The position numbers and the translations under genes are program-made. From Dethiobacter sp. (lineage in GTDB: Bacteria; Bacillota; Dethiobacteria; Dethiobacterales; Dethiobacteraceae): a stretch of 64,000 nt of DNA. The stretch spans positions 1 through 64,000 of the forward strand of contig JAGXTL010000003.1 of the NCBI GenBank assembly GCA_018333635.1. The letters are read 5' to 3'. The notes below the pieces were generated by a model, which was not told the DNA's origin, did no database searches, and worked only from the letters and a program-made list of their open reading frames with translations. Shown here piece after piece: positions 50,959 to 59,722 of this stretch. The number at the start of each line of letters is the position of its first letter. Positions within the stretch are counted from its first letter, which is position 1.

Positions 50959-53085
50959 TCACCCTTTCAGCTCATCAAGGTTGGAAACCGTTATTTTTAC
51001 ATCCAAAGCTAGGGCACTGTCAGGATAAGCGATAACCGGATTTAAATCAATCTCAGTAATTTCCGGGAAGTCAAGAGCCAGTTTGGCTACCTGAACCAGG
51101 ATATGGACAAGTGCTCCGATATCTGAAGGCTTGCTGCCACGATAACCACGGATTAAAGAATAAGCTTTCGTTTCAGCGATCATTTCTTCAATCTCTTCCA
51201 GACTTAAACCAATTGCCAGGCGGAATGAAACGTCTTTGAGCAGATTTACGTAAATGCCGCCCATGCCAAAGGCAATAAGCGGTCCAAACTGCAGATCTCT
51301 GCTCATGCCGATGATTAGTTCATTTCCTTTAGGCATCATTTTTTGAACTTCGATGCCATAAATAGTGGTTGCAGGCAGCAGGCGCCTAACGCTTTCCATA
51401 ATAGCAGAATAGGCTTCACGGACGGCAGCAGCATTTTCCAGGCCAGTCTTTACACCGCCTAGATCAGTTTTGTGAATAATTTTTGGAGAAGCAACTTTTA
51501 AGACAACAGGGTAACCCACTGTCTCTGCCATGGCCACAGCTTCATCCGGGTTTTTTGCGAGATAGACTTCTGCCACCGGAATACCATAAGCATCTGCTAC
51601 TTTAGTCGCTTCATTGCCAAGCAAGACCAAGCGCCTATCACGAATAACGTCATAAAATATTGCTTTAACTGCTTGATGATCCGCCTTAGCAATACGCAGA
51701 ATTTTTTGCTCCCGCTCTATTTTTCTGTGGAGGGCTGAAAAACGAACCATGCCGGCAATAGCTTTTAAGGCCGGCTCAGGGAAAGTGAAACAGGGGATGC
51801 CGGCATCAGTGAGAATTCGGCAACCTTCCGCCAAGCCTTCTCCCCCCATATAGGCCGCAAAAACCGGCTTTTCTTGGTAACGTCGCTGCAATTCAACTAT
51901 CGCTTCAGCCGTTTCTGCCGGCTCGCTTACGGCGGCAGGAGAAAGCAATACTAAGGCAATGTCAGTATTTTCATCAGCCAAAACAGCTTCCAGCGCCACG
52001 TTGTAACGCTTAGTCCGGGCATCGCCTAAAACATCCACAGGATTATAGATATTGGCTTCAGCCGGCAGGTAATTTCGCAGCTTTGCAATGGTTTCTTTCT
52101 GAAAACGGGTCATGCGCAAATTGTTACGTTCCACGCTGTCAGTAGCTATGATTCCGGGACCGCCGGAATTAGTAACGATAGATACTTGATCACCCGTAGG
52201 AATCGGTTGATTTACAAAGGAAATAGCAAGATCAAAGAGCTCAGACATGGTTTCTGCTCTAATAACACCACTTTGCCGGAATGCCGTTTCATACGCCAGA
52301 TTGCTGCCGGCGAGCGCTCCTGTATGGGATGCGGCAGCACGAGCGCCGGCCGTGGACGTGCCGGACTTGAGAATAATCACAGGCTTTAGCTTGCTTGCCG
52401 CCTGCACTACAGCTAGAAATCGTTTTCCGTCGGCTACATCCTCAATGTAACAGAGAATCACTTTCGTATTTGGGTCTATGGCCGCCGACCAGATAAAATC
52501 AACTTCATTCAAATCTGCTTTGTTACCCATTGAGATAAAACGGGAAAAACCCAGCCCTACACTGCGACTCCAGTCGAAGATCGACAAAAGCATCGCTCCG
52601 CTTTGTGAAATAAAGGCAATTTTCCCCTTGCTAGGAATTGCGGGAGCAAACGAGGCATTTATAGGCGTGTTTGTGTCCACAATGCCCACCACGTTTGGAC
52701 CTACCAAGCGCATCTGATGCTCGGCACAGATCTTTTGTAGTTCTTTTTCACGCCGCAAACCGATTTCGCCTATTTCTTTGAAGCCTGAACTGACAACCAC
52801 CAGGAATTTTACTCCGGCTGCCCCACAGTCTCTGGCCACATTGAGAGAAACATCTGCCGGCACAGAGATAACGGCTACGTCTACCGCTTTGCCCAGCGCT
52901 TGCAGAGAAGGGTAACACCTGTACCCTAAGATTTCCTCCTCCCTGGGGTTCAGCGGATAAACCTGGCCGGTATAACCGCTGGCCTTAATATTTGCCATAA
53001 TTGTATAGCCGATTTTAGTCTCGTTTTTCGAGGCCCCGATTACTGCTATGGAAGCGGGCTGAAAGAGGGCTTGTAACTCGTCCAT
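50959..53085 (-). CDS. ADP-forming acyl-CoA synthetase (acetate-CoA ligase type)
   Basis: 708-aa fusion of the alpha and beta parts. The CoA-binding domain (ASIAVIGASKNETKIG), succinyl-CoA-ligase-like domain with the phospho-His in ASHTGALAG, then an ATP-grasp domain (VVLKVASPKIIHKTDLGGV) from about residue 480. It makes ATP from acetyl-CoA or another acyl-CoA plus ADP and phosphate. ATG at 53085 is seven bases after AAAGGTGAG; GTG at 53097 lies within that site. The acyl specificity cannot be told. Confidence 0.92.
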   Translation of the reverse strand: MDELQALFQPASIAVIGASKNETKIGYTIMANIKASGYTGQVYPLNPREEEILGYRCYPSLQALGKAVDVAVISVPADVSLNVARDCGAAGVKFLVVVSSGFKEIGEIGLRREKELQKICAEHQMRLVGPNVVGIVDTNTPINASFAPAIPSKGKIAFISQSGAMLLSIFDWSRSVGLGFSRFISMGNKADLNEVDFIWSAAIDPNTKVILCYIEDVADGKRFLAVVQAASKLKPVIILKSGTSTAGARAAASHTGALAGSNLAYETAFRQSGVIRAETMSELFDLAISFVNQPIPTGDQVSIVTNSGGPGIIATDSVERNNLRMTRFQKETIAKLRNYLPAEANIYNPVDVLGDARTKRYNVALEAVLADENTDIALVLLSPAAVSEPAETAEAIVELQRRYQEKPVFAAYMGGEGLAEGCRILTDAGIPCFTFPEPALKAIAGMVRFSALHRKIEREQKILRIAKADHQAVKAIFYDVIRDRRLVLLGNEATKVADAYGIPVAEVYLAKNPDEAVAMAETVGYPVVLKVASPKIIHKTDLGGVKTGLENAAAVREAYSAIMESVRRLLPATTIYGIEVQKMMPKGNELIIGMSRDLQFGPLIAFGMGGIYVNLLKDVSFRLAIGLSLEEIEEMIAETKAYSLIRGYRGSKPSDIGALVHILVQVAKLALDFPEITEIDLNPVIAYPDSALALDVKITVSNLDELKG

Positions 53086-53296
53086 CGGTTCACTCACCTT
53101 TATCTAGGGTCAAAAATATTCGCCACAAGGATATGAGAGCGGGATTAAGCTTTTTCCTTCTCTGTCGATAATGCTTATAAGCTTATTGTTAAGTTAGAGT
53201 GAGAGAATTATGCCCGTTTACGCTGACAAGCTTTTTTAGAGTATAGAAAATTATCTCGTTTAGGGAAACTGCGATGCAATGCGTGGGGACACTCTC

Positions 53297-53325
53297 GTCC
53301 CCTCTCCACCCTCTGGGGGGAGAGG
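53297..53325. repeat. Palindromic GTCCCCTCTCC repeat, copy 1
   Basis: CCCTCTCC...GGAGAGG hairpin unit in the 333-bp interval before degS. The rest of the interval (53098-53430) shows no gene. Confidence 0.8.
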
Positions 53326-53356
53326 CAAGTGAGATGATAAAAACGTAAGGAGAGAA

Positions 53357-53400
53357 GTCCCCTCTCCACCCTCTGGGGGGAGAGGGTTAGGGTGAGGGGG
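53357..53400. repeat. Palindromic GTCCCCTCTCC repeat, copy 2
   Basis: The first 29 bases are identical to copy 1, followed by the extension GTTAGGGTGAGGGGG. It ends 30 bp before the degS start. Confidence 0.82.
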
Positions 53401-53430
53401 GATTAATATCGTATATAAGGCGGTGCAAAA

Positions 53431-54573
53431 GTGCAGGCTTTAGCAGAACTTGATGGTGTCATAAAAAAAACGTTAACGGCGGTTGAGCAGGGTAAAAACC
53501 AGATTGCTTCAATTGCCGAGGGGATAAGAATGCAACGTGATGAGCTTCTGGCTCGTCTTGTTGAGATAAAAGGAGAGATTTTGGAGGTAATCACCAAGGT
53601 TGATAGACTTGAGCGTGAAGACAGGCTGGCGCGATTCCATTTAATGGAGGTGAACCGGAACTTTACCCGTTACGTTGAAAAGGATATTCAGGCTGCTTAT
53701 GAGGAAGCACAGCACATTCAACTGGAACTGACTCAGATGCGGGAACGGGAATTGCAGTATAGGCAACGGCGTGATCAACTGGAAATTTTGTTGCGTCGTA
53801 CTGCTGAAACACTGGCCAAGGCTGAAAAGTTGCAAGATCACGTGAATATGGCTTTACAGTTTTTGGCTGGTGGTGTTCAAGGTGTCAGCGTCCAATTAGA
53901 CGAGTTACACCTTCGCCAGCAGTTAAGTCTGCGGATCATTAAAGCGCAGGAAGAAGAACGTTCACGGGTTGCGCGGGAAATCCATGACGGACCGGCTCAG
54001 TCCATGGCCAATGTGGTGTTGCGTGCTGAGATTTGTGAAAAACTGATGACGGTTGAACCTGATAAGGTGCGGGAAGAGTTACACGATTTGAAGGAAATGG
54101 TGAAAGAGAGCCTGCAAGAAGTACGGAAAATTATTTTTAATCTCCGTCCCATGGTTTTGGATGATCTGGGGATAGTGCCCACACTGCGTCGTTTTATCCA
54201 AGAATTGCAGAAGAGAACAGAGATGAACATCGAACTGGTGGTGCTAGGCGGCGAGGAAGAACGACTGCCGGGCGTACTGGAAGTGGCTATTTTCAGGATT
54301 GTGCAGGAAGCGTTAAATAATAGTCAAAAACATGCTAAAGCAAGGCGATGTGTCATTAGGCTGGAAATATTAGCCAGCCGCGTAAACATTTCTATTGCTG
54401 ATGATGGTTGCGGCTTTGATACTGAACCGGTGCTTCATGGCTCTGAAAGAGACTGTTTTGGCCTCCTAGGCATGCGTGAGCGTGTGGAATTGCTAAATGG
54501 CCAGATTCGCATCGGCTCTGTTGCTGGCAAGGGAACAGAAATTTATGTTAGTATCCCGGTAAAGAAGAGGTGA
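53431..54573 (+). CDS. degS: DegS-type sensor histidine kinase
   Basis: 380-aa cytoplasmic kinase. An N-terminal coiled-coil sensor region (about residues 1-165) is followed by HisKA_3 with His185 in VAREIHDGPAQSMANVV, and an ATPase domain (EALNNSQKHAKA, DDGCGFD, GLLGMRERVELLNG). No membrane segment. Directly upstream of degU. GTG start at 53431. Confidence 0.93.
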   Translation: MQALAELDGVIKKTLTAVEQGKNQIASIAEGIRMQRDELLARLVEIKGEILEVITKVDRLEREDRLARFHLMEVNRNFTRYVEKDIQAAYEEAQHIQLELTQMRERELQYRQRRDQLEILLRRTAETLAKAEKLQDHVNMALQFLAGGVQGVSVQLDELHLRQQLSLRIIKAQEEERSRVAREIHDGPAQSMANVVLRAEICEKLMTVEPDKVREELHDLKEMVKESLQEVRKIIFNLRPMVLDDLGIVPTLRRFIQELQKRTEMNIELVVLGGEEERLPGVLEVAIFRIVQEALNNSQKHAKARRCVIRLEILASRVNISIADDGCGFDTEPVLHGSERDCFGLLGMRERVELLNGQIRIGSVAGKGTEIYVSIPVKKR

Positions 54574-54577
54574 ACAA

Positions 54578-55228
54578 ATGTCCCTGGAAAAAATCAGTCT
54601 AATTATCGTGGACGATCACGCTTTGATCCGCGACGGGCTCCGGAAGATTCTCGCTCTTTACGATGATTTGGTTGTGCTCGGGGAAGCCGCTGACGGTGAA
54701 ATTGCTGTTGTCCTGACTGGCGAACTAATGCCTGACATGGTGCTGATGGATATTAATATGCCCAATCTAAACGGTATTGACGCTACTCGTCAAATTAAGG
54801 CATTATATCCCGCCATTGGAGTTATTGCGCTCACCATACATGACGAAGAGGAATATATCTATGAATTGGTTAAGGCTGGAGTTTCTGCATACGTCTTAAA
54901 AGACATTGAGTCAGACAAGCTAATTGAGACTATCCGCGCGGTAAAACGCGGCGAAACAATCTACCATCCAAGAATTTCGGAGAAAATCTGCGGTGAATTT
55001 CAGCGGATAGCCAGGGAGCAAATAGTGAAAGAACCACTTTCAAAACGAGAAGGAGACGTATTGATTCTAATCGCCCGTGGCAAAACGAACAAAGAAATTG
55101 GCTTAGAATTATATATCAGCGAAAAGACAGTAAAAAACCATATCAGTAATATTTTTCGAAAAATTCAAGTTAGTGACCGTACGCAGGCAGCCCTCTATGC
55201 CGTGAAAAACCGGATTGTAAAACTATAA
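54578..55228 (+). CDS. degU: DegU-type response regulator (NarL/LuxR family)
   Basis: 216-aa regulator. Receiver domain with VDDHALIRDGLR, acceptor Asp in VLMDINMPN and Lys in YVLKDIESD. The C-terminal HTH has LSKREGDVLILIARGKTNKEI and SEKTVKNHISNI. It is 4 bp after degS. In Bacillus this pair controls motility, exoenzymes and multicellular behaviour; the nearby Tad pilus locus is one possible target. Confidence 0.93.
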   Translation: MSLEKISLIIVDDHALIRDGLRKILALYDDLVVLGEAADGEIAVVLTGELMPDMVLMDINMPNLNGIDATRQIKALYPAIGVIALTIHDEEEYIYELVKAGVSAYVLKDIESDKLIETIRAVKRGETIYHPRISEKICGEFQRIAREQIVKEPLSKREGDVLILIARGKTNKEIGLELYISEKTVKNHISNIFRKIQVSDRTQAALYAVKNRIVKL

Positions 55229-55270
55229 TTCCCCTGGAACATTAGCTAAGCTAATAATTCAGGGGAATTA
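55226..55270. terminator. Double-stem terminator between degU and sbtB genes
   Basis: Outer 11-bp stem TAATTCCCCTG/CAGGGGAATTA and inner ATTAGC/GCTAAT stem. It serves both converging genes. Confidence 0.75.
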
Positions 55271-55292
55271 TTACAAACAATAAGTTTACTGC

Positions 55293-55613
55293 TTATTCCG
55301 GAAGCTGAACTTTTTTTGCCTGAACGACTTCCACGTCTTCTAAATATATTATCCCGGCGTAATTTATAAAAAAATCATCCATTACTTTGTCAACTATTTT
55401 TTCTGCAATTTCCGCACTTGTAACCACTTCAATTTTAACATTTTTATAGAGACTGCTGACTCCGTTGCCAAGCCTTAATCCCCTTTCTCCTTTTCCCGTA
55501 GCACCCATAATGGTATAAGCACTGACGCCCAGCTTTTGCAGCGCCTGTATCATCTCATCCAAAATATAGGATTCGGTTACAATAACAACCTTCTTGGCTT
55601 TATGAAATTTCAT
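55293..55613 (-). CDS. sbtB: SbtB-like PII signalling protein
   Basis: 106-aa PII-fold protein. GATGKGERGLRLGNG occupies the T-loop position of SbtB (cyanobacterial pattern G-x-G-G-K-G-x-R). VKIEVVTSAEIAEKIVDKV and FFINYAGIIYLEDVEVV match the SbtB core. The C-terminal redox loop CGPxGC found in some SbtB proteins is absent. SbtB binds adenine nucleotides including cAMP and controls the SbtA transporter. The sbtA gene is 228 bp upstream on the same strand, a strong context match. Confidence 0.85.
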   Translation of the reverse strand: MKFHKAKKVVIVTESYILDEMIQALQKLGVSAYTIMGATGKGERGLRLGNGVSSLYKNVKIEVVTSAEIAEKIVDKVMDDFFINYAGIIYLEDVEVVQAKKVQLPE

Positions 55614-55739
55614 TATGGTTTCCTCCCTCTTTTTTAAAAGCCTTACTTTGCGGAAATAAGCAAACAGAACAAAGGTAAGGCTGTAATCTGAGTTTACTAT
55701 AACAATCTGCTAAAAACTACCCTGAAACTAGCCACCACA

Positions 55740-55775
55740 GTCCCCTCTCCCTTTGGGAGAGGGTTAGGGTGAGGG
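55740..55775. repeat. Palindromic GTCCCCTCTCC repeat, copy 3
   Basis: Shorter-loop copy of the 53297/53357 repeat with the same GTTAGGGTGAGGG tail, in the sbtA-sbtB interval. Confidence 0.8.
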
Positions 55776-55841
55776 CAGAGTAAAGGATTACTCATTTTCT
55801 ACCGCTGGTGCCACCGGCAGTATGCGGGTCTGCCTATAGCC

Positions 55842-56864
55842 TTATAAGCCAAAGACTGCCATGCCAAGAGTTGTAAAGAACGGAACACAGAAAACTAAGG
55901 CTACCGGGGTGCCTAAACTTGTGGATGCACCGATATAGGCTGCAGGATTTGCGCTGGGCAATCCTCCGCGAATAGTAGGCGGGCCTGAAATATCAGAATT
56001 TGAGGCAGCAATTATAGCCAACATAATTACACCCCCCGGACTGAGTCCGGTTAAGAGATGAGCCAAATAACCAAAGCCAAAGCCGATAAATCCATGGACA
56101 AAAGGTCCCAACAGGGCATACAAAACATACCAGTGACCGACAGAAACGAGTGATTTTATGTGTTTAGCGGCATCCATGCCTAAAATTAGCATTAGAATCG
56201 AAAGAAATCCCCTAAAAAGCGGGTCGTAAAACCCTTCGAACACCTTTTCAGGACTTGTGAAAATCCCAAGCAAGAGGCCTACAATCATGGCGGAGATGGC
56301 AAACCCGCTGATACTTTCCCTGGCGATCGACTTAACTATTTTCAGATTAAACTTTTCGCCGCTCTTTGAGCTTTTGCGAAGATAGAGATTCCCGACAATT
56401 ACTGCTGTTATCAATGCGGGAATATCCATGAAAGGATAGAGTGCAGGGACCCAACCTTCAAACGGAATGCCCGCTTGTTCCAGGGCTAACATGCCAGCCA
56501 TGAGCGTGGCGCCGCTTACTGCTCCGAATAATCCCGCAGTACCCATGGCATCATCTTTCTTAATCCCTGGAAGTTTAGCTAAGGTGAGGGAGCCTAGAAG
56601 CACAATCGCTACCCCTATTACGACGCAGAATAAGGCAGGAATAGCCATGGCCGCCAGGCCTGCGATTCCTGCTTCTTTTATTTCCAGACCGCCGGCCATG
56701 CCAATTCTCATTAGCAGCATGAAAATGGTAAAATTGTAAATTGCTTCAGGTAATTTTAGCTCGGATTTAAAAAAAGCCAGGAAAAATCCTGCAATCAGAA
56801 ACGCCATAGCAGGCGATTGCAGTTCCCTGATAATTCCCCCCAACAAGCCTGTCAAATCTTCCAA
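55842..56864 (-). CDS. sbtA: SbtA-family sodium-dependent bicarbonate transporter
   Basis: 340-aa membrane protein with about ten hydrophobic segments and an internal two-fold pattern, of the SbtA family (PF05982). Family-like stretches include FLIAGFFLAFFKSELKLPEAIYN (residues about 25-45), GLFGAVSGATL, a cytoplasmic linker near residue 170-185, and IIAASNSDISGPPTIRG with LPSANPAAYIGAS near the C-terminus. SbtA imports HCO3- with Na+. TTG at 56864 follows AAAGGGTGATTGTC; GTG at 56873 lies in that site. A PII-like sbtB follows and a structured leader precedes. Confidence 0.87.
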   Translation of the reverse strand: MEDLTGLLGGIIRELQSPAMAFLIAGFFLAFFKSELKLPEAIYNFTIFMLLMRIGMAGGLEIKEAGIAGLAAMAIPALFCVVIGVAIVLLGSLTLAKLPGIKKDDAMGTAGLFGAVSGATLMAGMLALEQAGIPFEGWVPALYPFMDIPALITAVIVGNLYLRKSSKSGEKFNLKIVKSIARESISGFAISAMIVGLLLGIFTSPEKVFEGFYDPLFRGFLSILMLILGMDAAKHIKSLVSVGHWYVLYALLGPFVHGFIGFGFGYLAHLLTGLSPGGVIMLAIIAASNSDISGPPTIRGGLPSANPAAYIGASTSLGTPVALVFCVPFFTTLGMAVFGL

Positions 56865-56928
56865 GACAATCACCCTTTCCGTCAGCGTTAGTCATGAATA
56901 AGCTGAAATGTGCTAATTATTTCGCAAT

Positions 56929-56975
56929 AAAAAAAGCTACAAACACACCTCCCTTGAGGAAAAATGTTTTGTAGC
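56929..56975 (-). terminator. Leader terminator upstream of sbtA
   Basis: GCTACAAA/TTTGTAGC stem with an inner CCTC/GAGG helix and seven T on the minus strand, 65 bp before the sbtA start. A conditional terminator is likely. Confidence 0.85.
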
Positions 56976-57110
56976 CGCTATCCCAGTTTTTAATCAAGCT
57001 TAAACCCCAGGCAAACTAGCTATGCTCTTAAATTGGCGGTATGTACTGCCCTTCTCCTTTCTTTGAGAGATTGGCACTAACACCAAAGCGTTTTTCTTGT
57101 AGATGACTTT
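56976..57110 (-). promoter_or_regulatory. Candidate riboswitch/attenuator leader of sbtA
   Basis: About 130 nt of GC-variable sequence on the minus strand directly upstream of the terminator. It has self-complementary segments (GGAGAAGGGCAGTAC, ACCGCC, TAGCGGC) that could form an aptamer and an antiterminator. I do not recognise the class. The rest of 57111-57291 holds the flp leader with no gene. Confidence 0.5.
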
Positions 57111-57291
57111 TATTCTAACATGGGGCGGAGAATTTAGTCAAGTTGCCTGGTTTTAAAAATATTGAAAATTAGGACAATAGTCCTGTGCTTTTTGAGACGC
57201 TTGATGGATTCCAGCGCTCGCTTGGAGGTGCTAAACTGACAGTAGCAAAAAGTTTACGGAGATTATCCTAATACAAAATGGAGGGAAGAAA

Positions 57292-57459
57292 ATGAAAGAA
57301 ATAATGAAGCGCTTGTTAGCTGAAGAATCTGGTCAAGGGATGACGGAGTACGCTCTCATTCTGGCACTCGTTTCAGTTGTGGCTATCGGTGTACTGACAG
57401 GTTTAGGCGACCGAATTCAGGATGTGTTCCAAAGTGTTCTTGATGGGTTTGCCCCGTGA
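57292..57459 (+). CDS. flp: Flp-family type IVb pilin
   Basis: 55-aa prepilin. A basic leader ends at Gly14; the mature start then reads QGMTEYALILALVSVVAIGV, with the Glu5-Tyr6 pair and hydrophobic stalk of Flp pilins. It is the major subunit of the Tad pilus encoded downstream. ATG follows GGAGGGAAGAA. A terminator lies 45 bp after the stop. Confidence 0.94.
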   Translation: MKEIMKRLLAEESGQGMTEYALILALVSVVAIGVLTGLGDRIQDVFQSVLDGFAP

Positions 57460-57504
57460 GTTTTAAGTTTAAACAAATCAAATAGATCCTCCTCCCAGAG
57501 TTGG

Positions 57505-57533
57505 CCCTGCCCGCAAGGGCAGGGTTATATTTT
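57505..57533 (+). terminator. Terminator/attenuator between flp and tadE
   Basis: 8-bp stem CCCTGCCC/GGGCAGGG, loop GCAA, then TTATATTTT. It would make pilin mRNA exceed that of the assembly genes. Confidence 0.82.
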
Positions 57534-57561
57534 CAGCCGTTTAAACAGGTGGGGTGAAAAT

Positions 57562-57954
57562 GTGCTGTTGCGTTGCAAAAATGAGCAAAAAGGTCAGGCG
57601 TTAGTGGAATTTGCTTTAGTTTTGCCTCTGATCCTGCTTTTATTGCTTGGGATAGTGGAACTGGGCAGGGTTAGCAATGCTTATCTTGTGGTAATTCATG
57701 CGGCAAGACATGGAGCCCGTCACGCTGCTGTCGGCGCTACAAACGCAGAAATAATCAGCAGTGTGAATCAAGCCTCGTTACCTTTAAATCCGGGAAAGCT
57801 GATCATTTCCATCCTGCCGGAGCAGGGAAGGCTGGCAGGGAGTGATGTCAGAGTTGTTGTGAGTTATCCTCTCCGTCTGATTACGCCGCTTGCCGGAAAC
57901 CTCCTGAATAATCCCGTAATAGTGCGTGGTGAAATCACAATGCGGATAGAATGA
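57562..57954 (+). CDS. tadE: TadE-like pseudopilin
   Basis: 130-aa protein with KGQALVEFALVLPLILLLLLGIVELGR, the TadE prepilin-like motif and membrane segment, then a small periplasmic-type domain. Minor pseudopilin of the Tad system. GTG at 57562 follows GGTGGGGTG. Overlaps closely with the tadG-like gene. Confidence 0.9.
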   Translation: MLLRCKNEQKGQALVEFALVLPLILLLLLGIVELGRVSNAYLVVIHAARHGARHAAVGATNAEIISSVNQASLPLNPGKLIISILPEQGRLAGSDVRVVVSYPLRLITPLAGNLLNNPVIVRGEITMRIE

Positions 57955-57964
57955 GGTGACGAGA

Positions 57965-58942
57965 ATGAAAATTTGGTATGAACTTCTGCGTGCACAGGCA
58001 AATGAAGAAGGGACGGCTCTCGTGATTTTGACACTGGCTATGACAGTACTGATAGGAAGCACGGCTCTGGTAGCTGATCTGGGAGTAAATTACGTTACGC
58101 AGGCCAGGCTGGCTGTGGCGGCAGATGCGGCAGCTCTGGCCGGCGGGACACTACTTGGCGCAGGTCGAGACAGAGCTATTCAAGCAGCTAAAGAAATGGC
58201 CGAAAAAAATGGAATTACTGCCGACGCTGTGGTTGTAGAAGTCGCGCCAAACAATAGAGGCGTTTCCGTCACGACCAAAGCTCCCGTTCGTCTGTTTTTC
58301 GGCAGAATTTTTGGGCTGCAGGCGGCCGGAATGGAACAGCAGGCTCACGTTGTACTGGCCAGACCGATAAGCATGGACCAACTGGTGCCTCTGGGGATTG
58401 ATCAGGAGATGGATTTTAAGATTGGGAGCAGACGGCTGCTTTTTGCAAAAAATGATAATTCCGGTGAAATTAATTTAGGATCGGGAAACTCTGGAGCGCT
58501 AGAGTTTGCAGCACAATCAACAGGGGCGCAAGGCTTTGAGAAGCAGTTGCGCCTGGGCTGGCCTGAACTGATTAGCAAAGGAGACATTCTGGAAACAAAG
58601 TCCGGCGTAAAATTTTCGGCGGTAAAAAGAGCCATGGAGGATCGACTTACCAGAGCAGCAGCTCTGAATCACGAGTGCAACCCTAATAGCTGCCCGCCGC
58701 ATTGCCCACGTATCGTTTATGTTCCCGTGTATCGGCCGCTTCCGAACGGTGAGAACAAAGTAAAGCAGGTGGAGGTGGTGGATTTCGCCGCTTTCTGGCT
58801 GGACGGCACTCGTAGAGCCAACGGAAGCTGGGAAATAGCAAAAGAAATCCCCGGGATTTTTATCGGTATTCAAAAGGGCGGGCTTCTCTCAGTAGCGGGA
58901 GAAAGCCCTTATGGCATCAGAACAGGCAAGCTTGTCCGGTAG
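57965..58942 (+). CDS. TadG-like pilus assembly protein
   Basis: 325-aa protein with an N-terminal Tad (TadE/TadG-like) region: EEGTALVILTLAMTVLIGSTALVADLGVNY, membrane segment and AADAAALAGG, the hallmark of putative Flp pilus-assembly TadG proteins. The C-terminal ~200 residues are an extracytoplasmic domain with a Cys/His cluster (NHECNPNSCPPHCPR) that could form disulfides or bind metal. ATG at 57965 follows GAGGTGACGAG. Confidence 0.82.
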   Translation: MKIWYELLRAQANEEGTALVILTLAMTVLIGSTALVADLGVNYVTQARLAVAADAAALAGGTLLGAGRDRAIQAAKEMAEKNGITADAVVVEVAPNNRGVSVTTKAPVRLFFGRIFGLQAAGMEQQAHVVLARPISMDQLVPLGIDQEMDFKIGSRRLLFAKNDNSGEINLGSGNSGALEFAAQSTGAQGFEKQLRLGWPELISKGDILETKSGVKFSAVKRAMEDRLTRAAALNHECNPNSCPPHCPRIVYVPVYRPLPNGENKVKQVEVVDFAAFWLDGTRRANGSWEIAKEIPGIFIGIQKGGLLSVAGESPYGIRTGKLVR

Positions 58943-58994
58943 AAAAAAAGTTGGGAGAGGATTCTAAAAGAAATATTTTAAGGGGGGTTAGTCA

Positions 58995-59690
58995 TTGAAG
59001 GGTAACAAATTACTGCTACTTTCTTTGCTTTTGGCGATGGCGGCAGCAGCTTCAGTCTATAGTTACTTAAATCAGATTGAACAAAAAAGCAAAATGTCTG
59101 CTGACATGGTTTCTGTCCTAATTGCTAAACAAGAAATACCTGCCAGAACAGAACTGAAAGAATCCATGTTTGTCGAGACTTACGTACCAAGAGTGGCGCT
59201 CCATCATGAAGCAGTGACAGATAAAACTGCGCTCACTGGCTCCTTTGCCCGTGAGAGGATGGTAGCAGGTGAACAGGTGCTTAGTACCAGGTTGGTTTTC
59301 ACTAAAGAAAATAACGGTTTAGCATATAAGATTTCAGTCGGACATCGGGCCGTTACAATTCCGGTGAATAACGTGTCTGGGGTAGCCGGTTATATTTTGC
59401 CGGGTGATTTTGTGGATTGTATCGTCACCATTGACCCGCCGGCGGAAGAAAGCCTGACTGTTACTGCTTTGGTTGCAGCTAATATTCGGGTCTTAGCCTC
59501 TGGTCAACATACCATTAACGAAAGTGAGGAAATGTTGATTGTCGATACTCTGACGCTTGATGTGCCAGTGGAAAGGGTGACGGCTATCATTCAAGCATCA
59601 GAGCGGGGTAGTCTGCGACTGGTTCTTCGCTCTGCGGCAGTGGATAGAGGCCTCCAGGTGCAGCCTCACCGGATTAGTCAGTTTCAGTAA
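58995..59690 (+). CDS. cpaB: Flp pilus assembly protein CpaB (RcpC)
   Basis: 231-aa protein: membrane segment near the N-terminus, then SAF domain (VLIAKQEIPARTELKESMF) and the RcpC/CpaB domain (AVTIPVNNVSGVAGYILPGDFVD). In Gram-negatives it works with the secretin; in this Gram-positive setting it probably sits at the membrane or wall. TTG start at 58995 after AGGGGGGTTAG. Confidence 0.92.
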   Translation: MKGNKLLLLSLLLAMAAAASVYSYLNQIEQKSKMSADMVSVLIAKQEIPARTELKESMFVETYVPRVALHHEAVTDKTALTGSFARERMVAGEQVLSTRLVFTKENNGLAYKISVGHRAVTIPVNNVSGVAGYILPGDFVDCIVTIDPPAEESLTVTALVAANIRVLASGQHTINESEEMLIVDTLTLDVPVERVTAIIQASERGSLRLVLRSAAVDRGLQVQPHRISQFQ

Positions 59691-59722
59691 ATTCTATCAG
59701 GAGATAACAGGAGGGTAACAAA

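Noticed and set aside
57020-57060. T-box-like string (GGGCAGTACATACCGCC on the minus strand)
   Set aside because: It resembles the T-box AGGGTGGNACCGCG only loosely; no specifier stem was found and the downstream gene is not an amino-acid gene.
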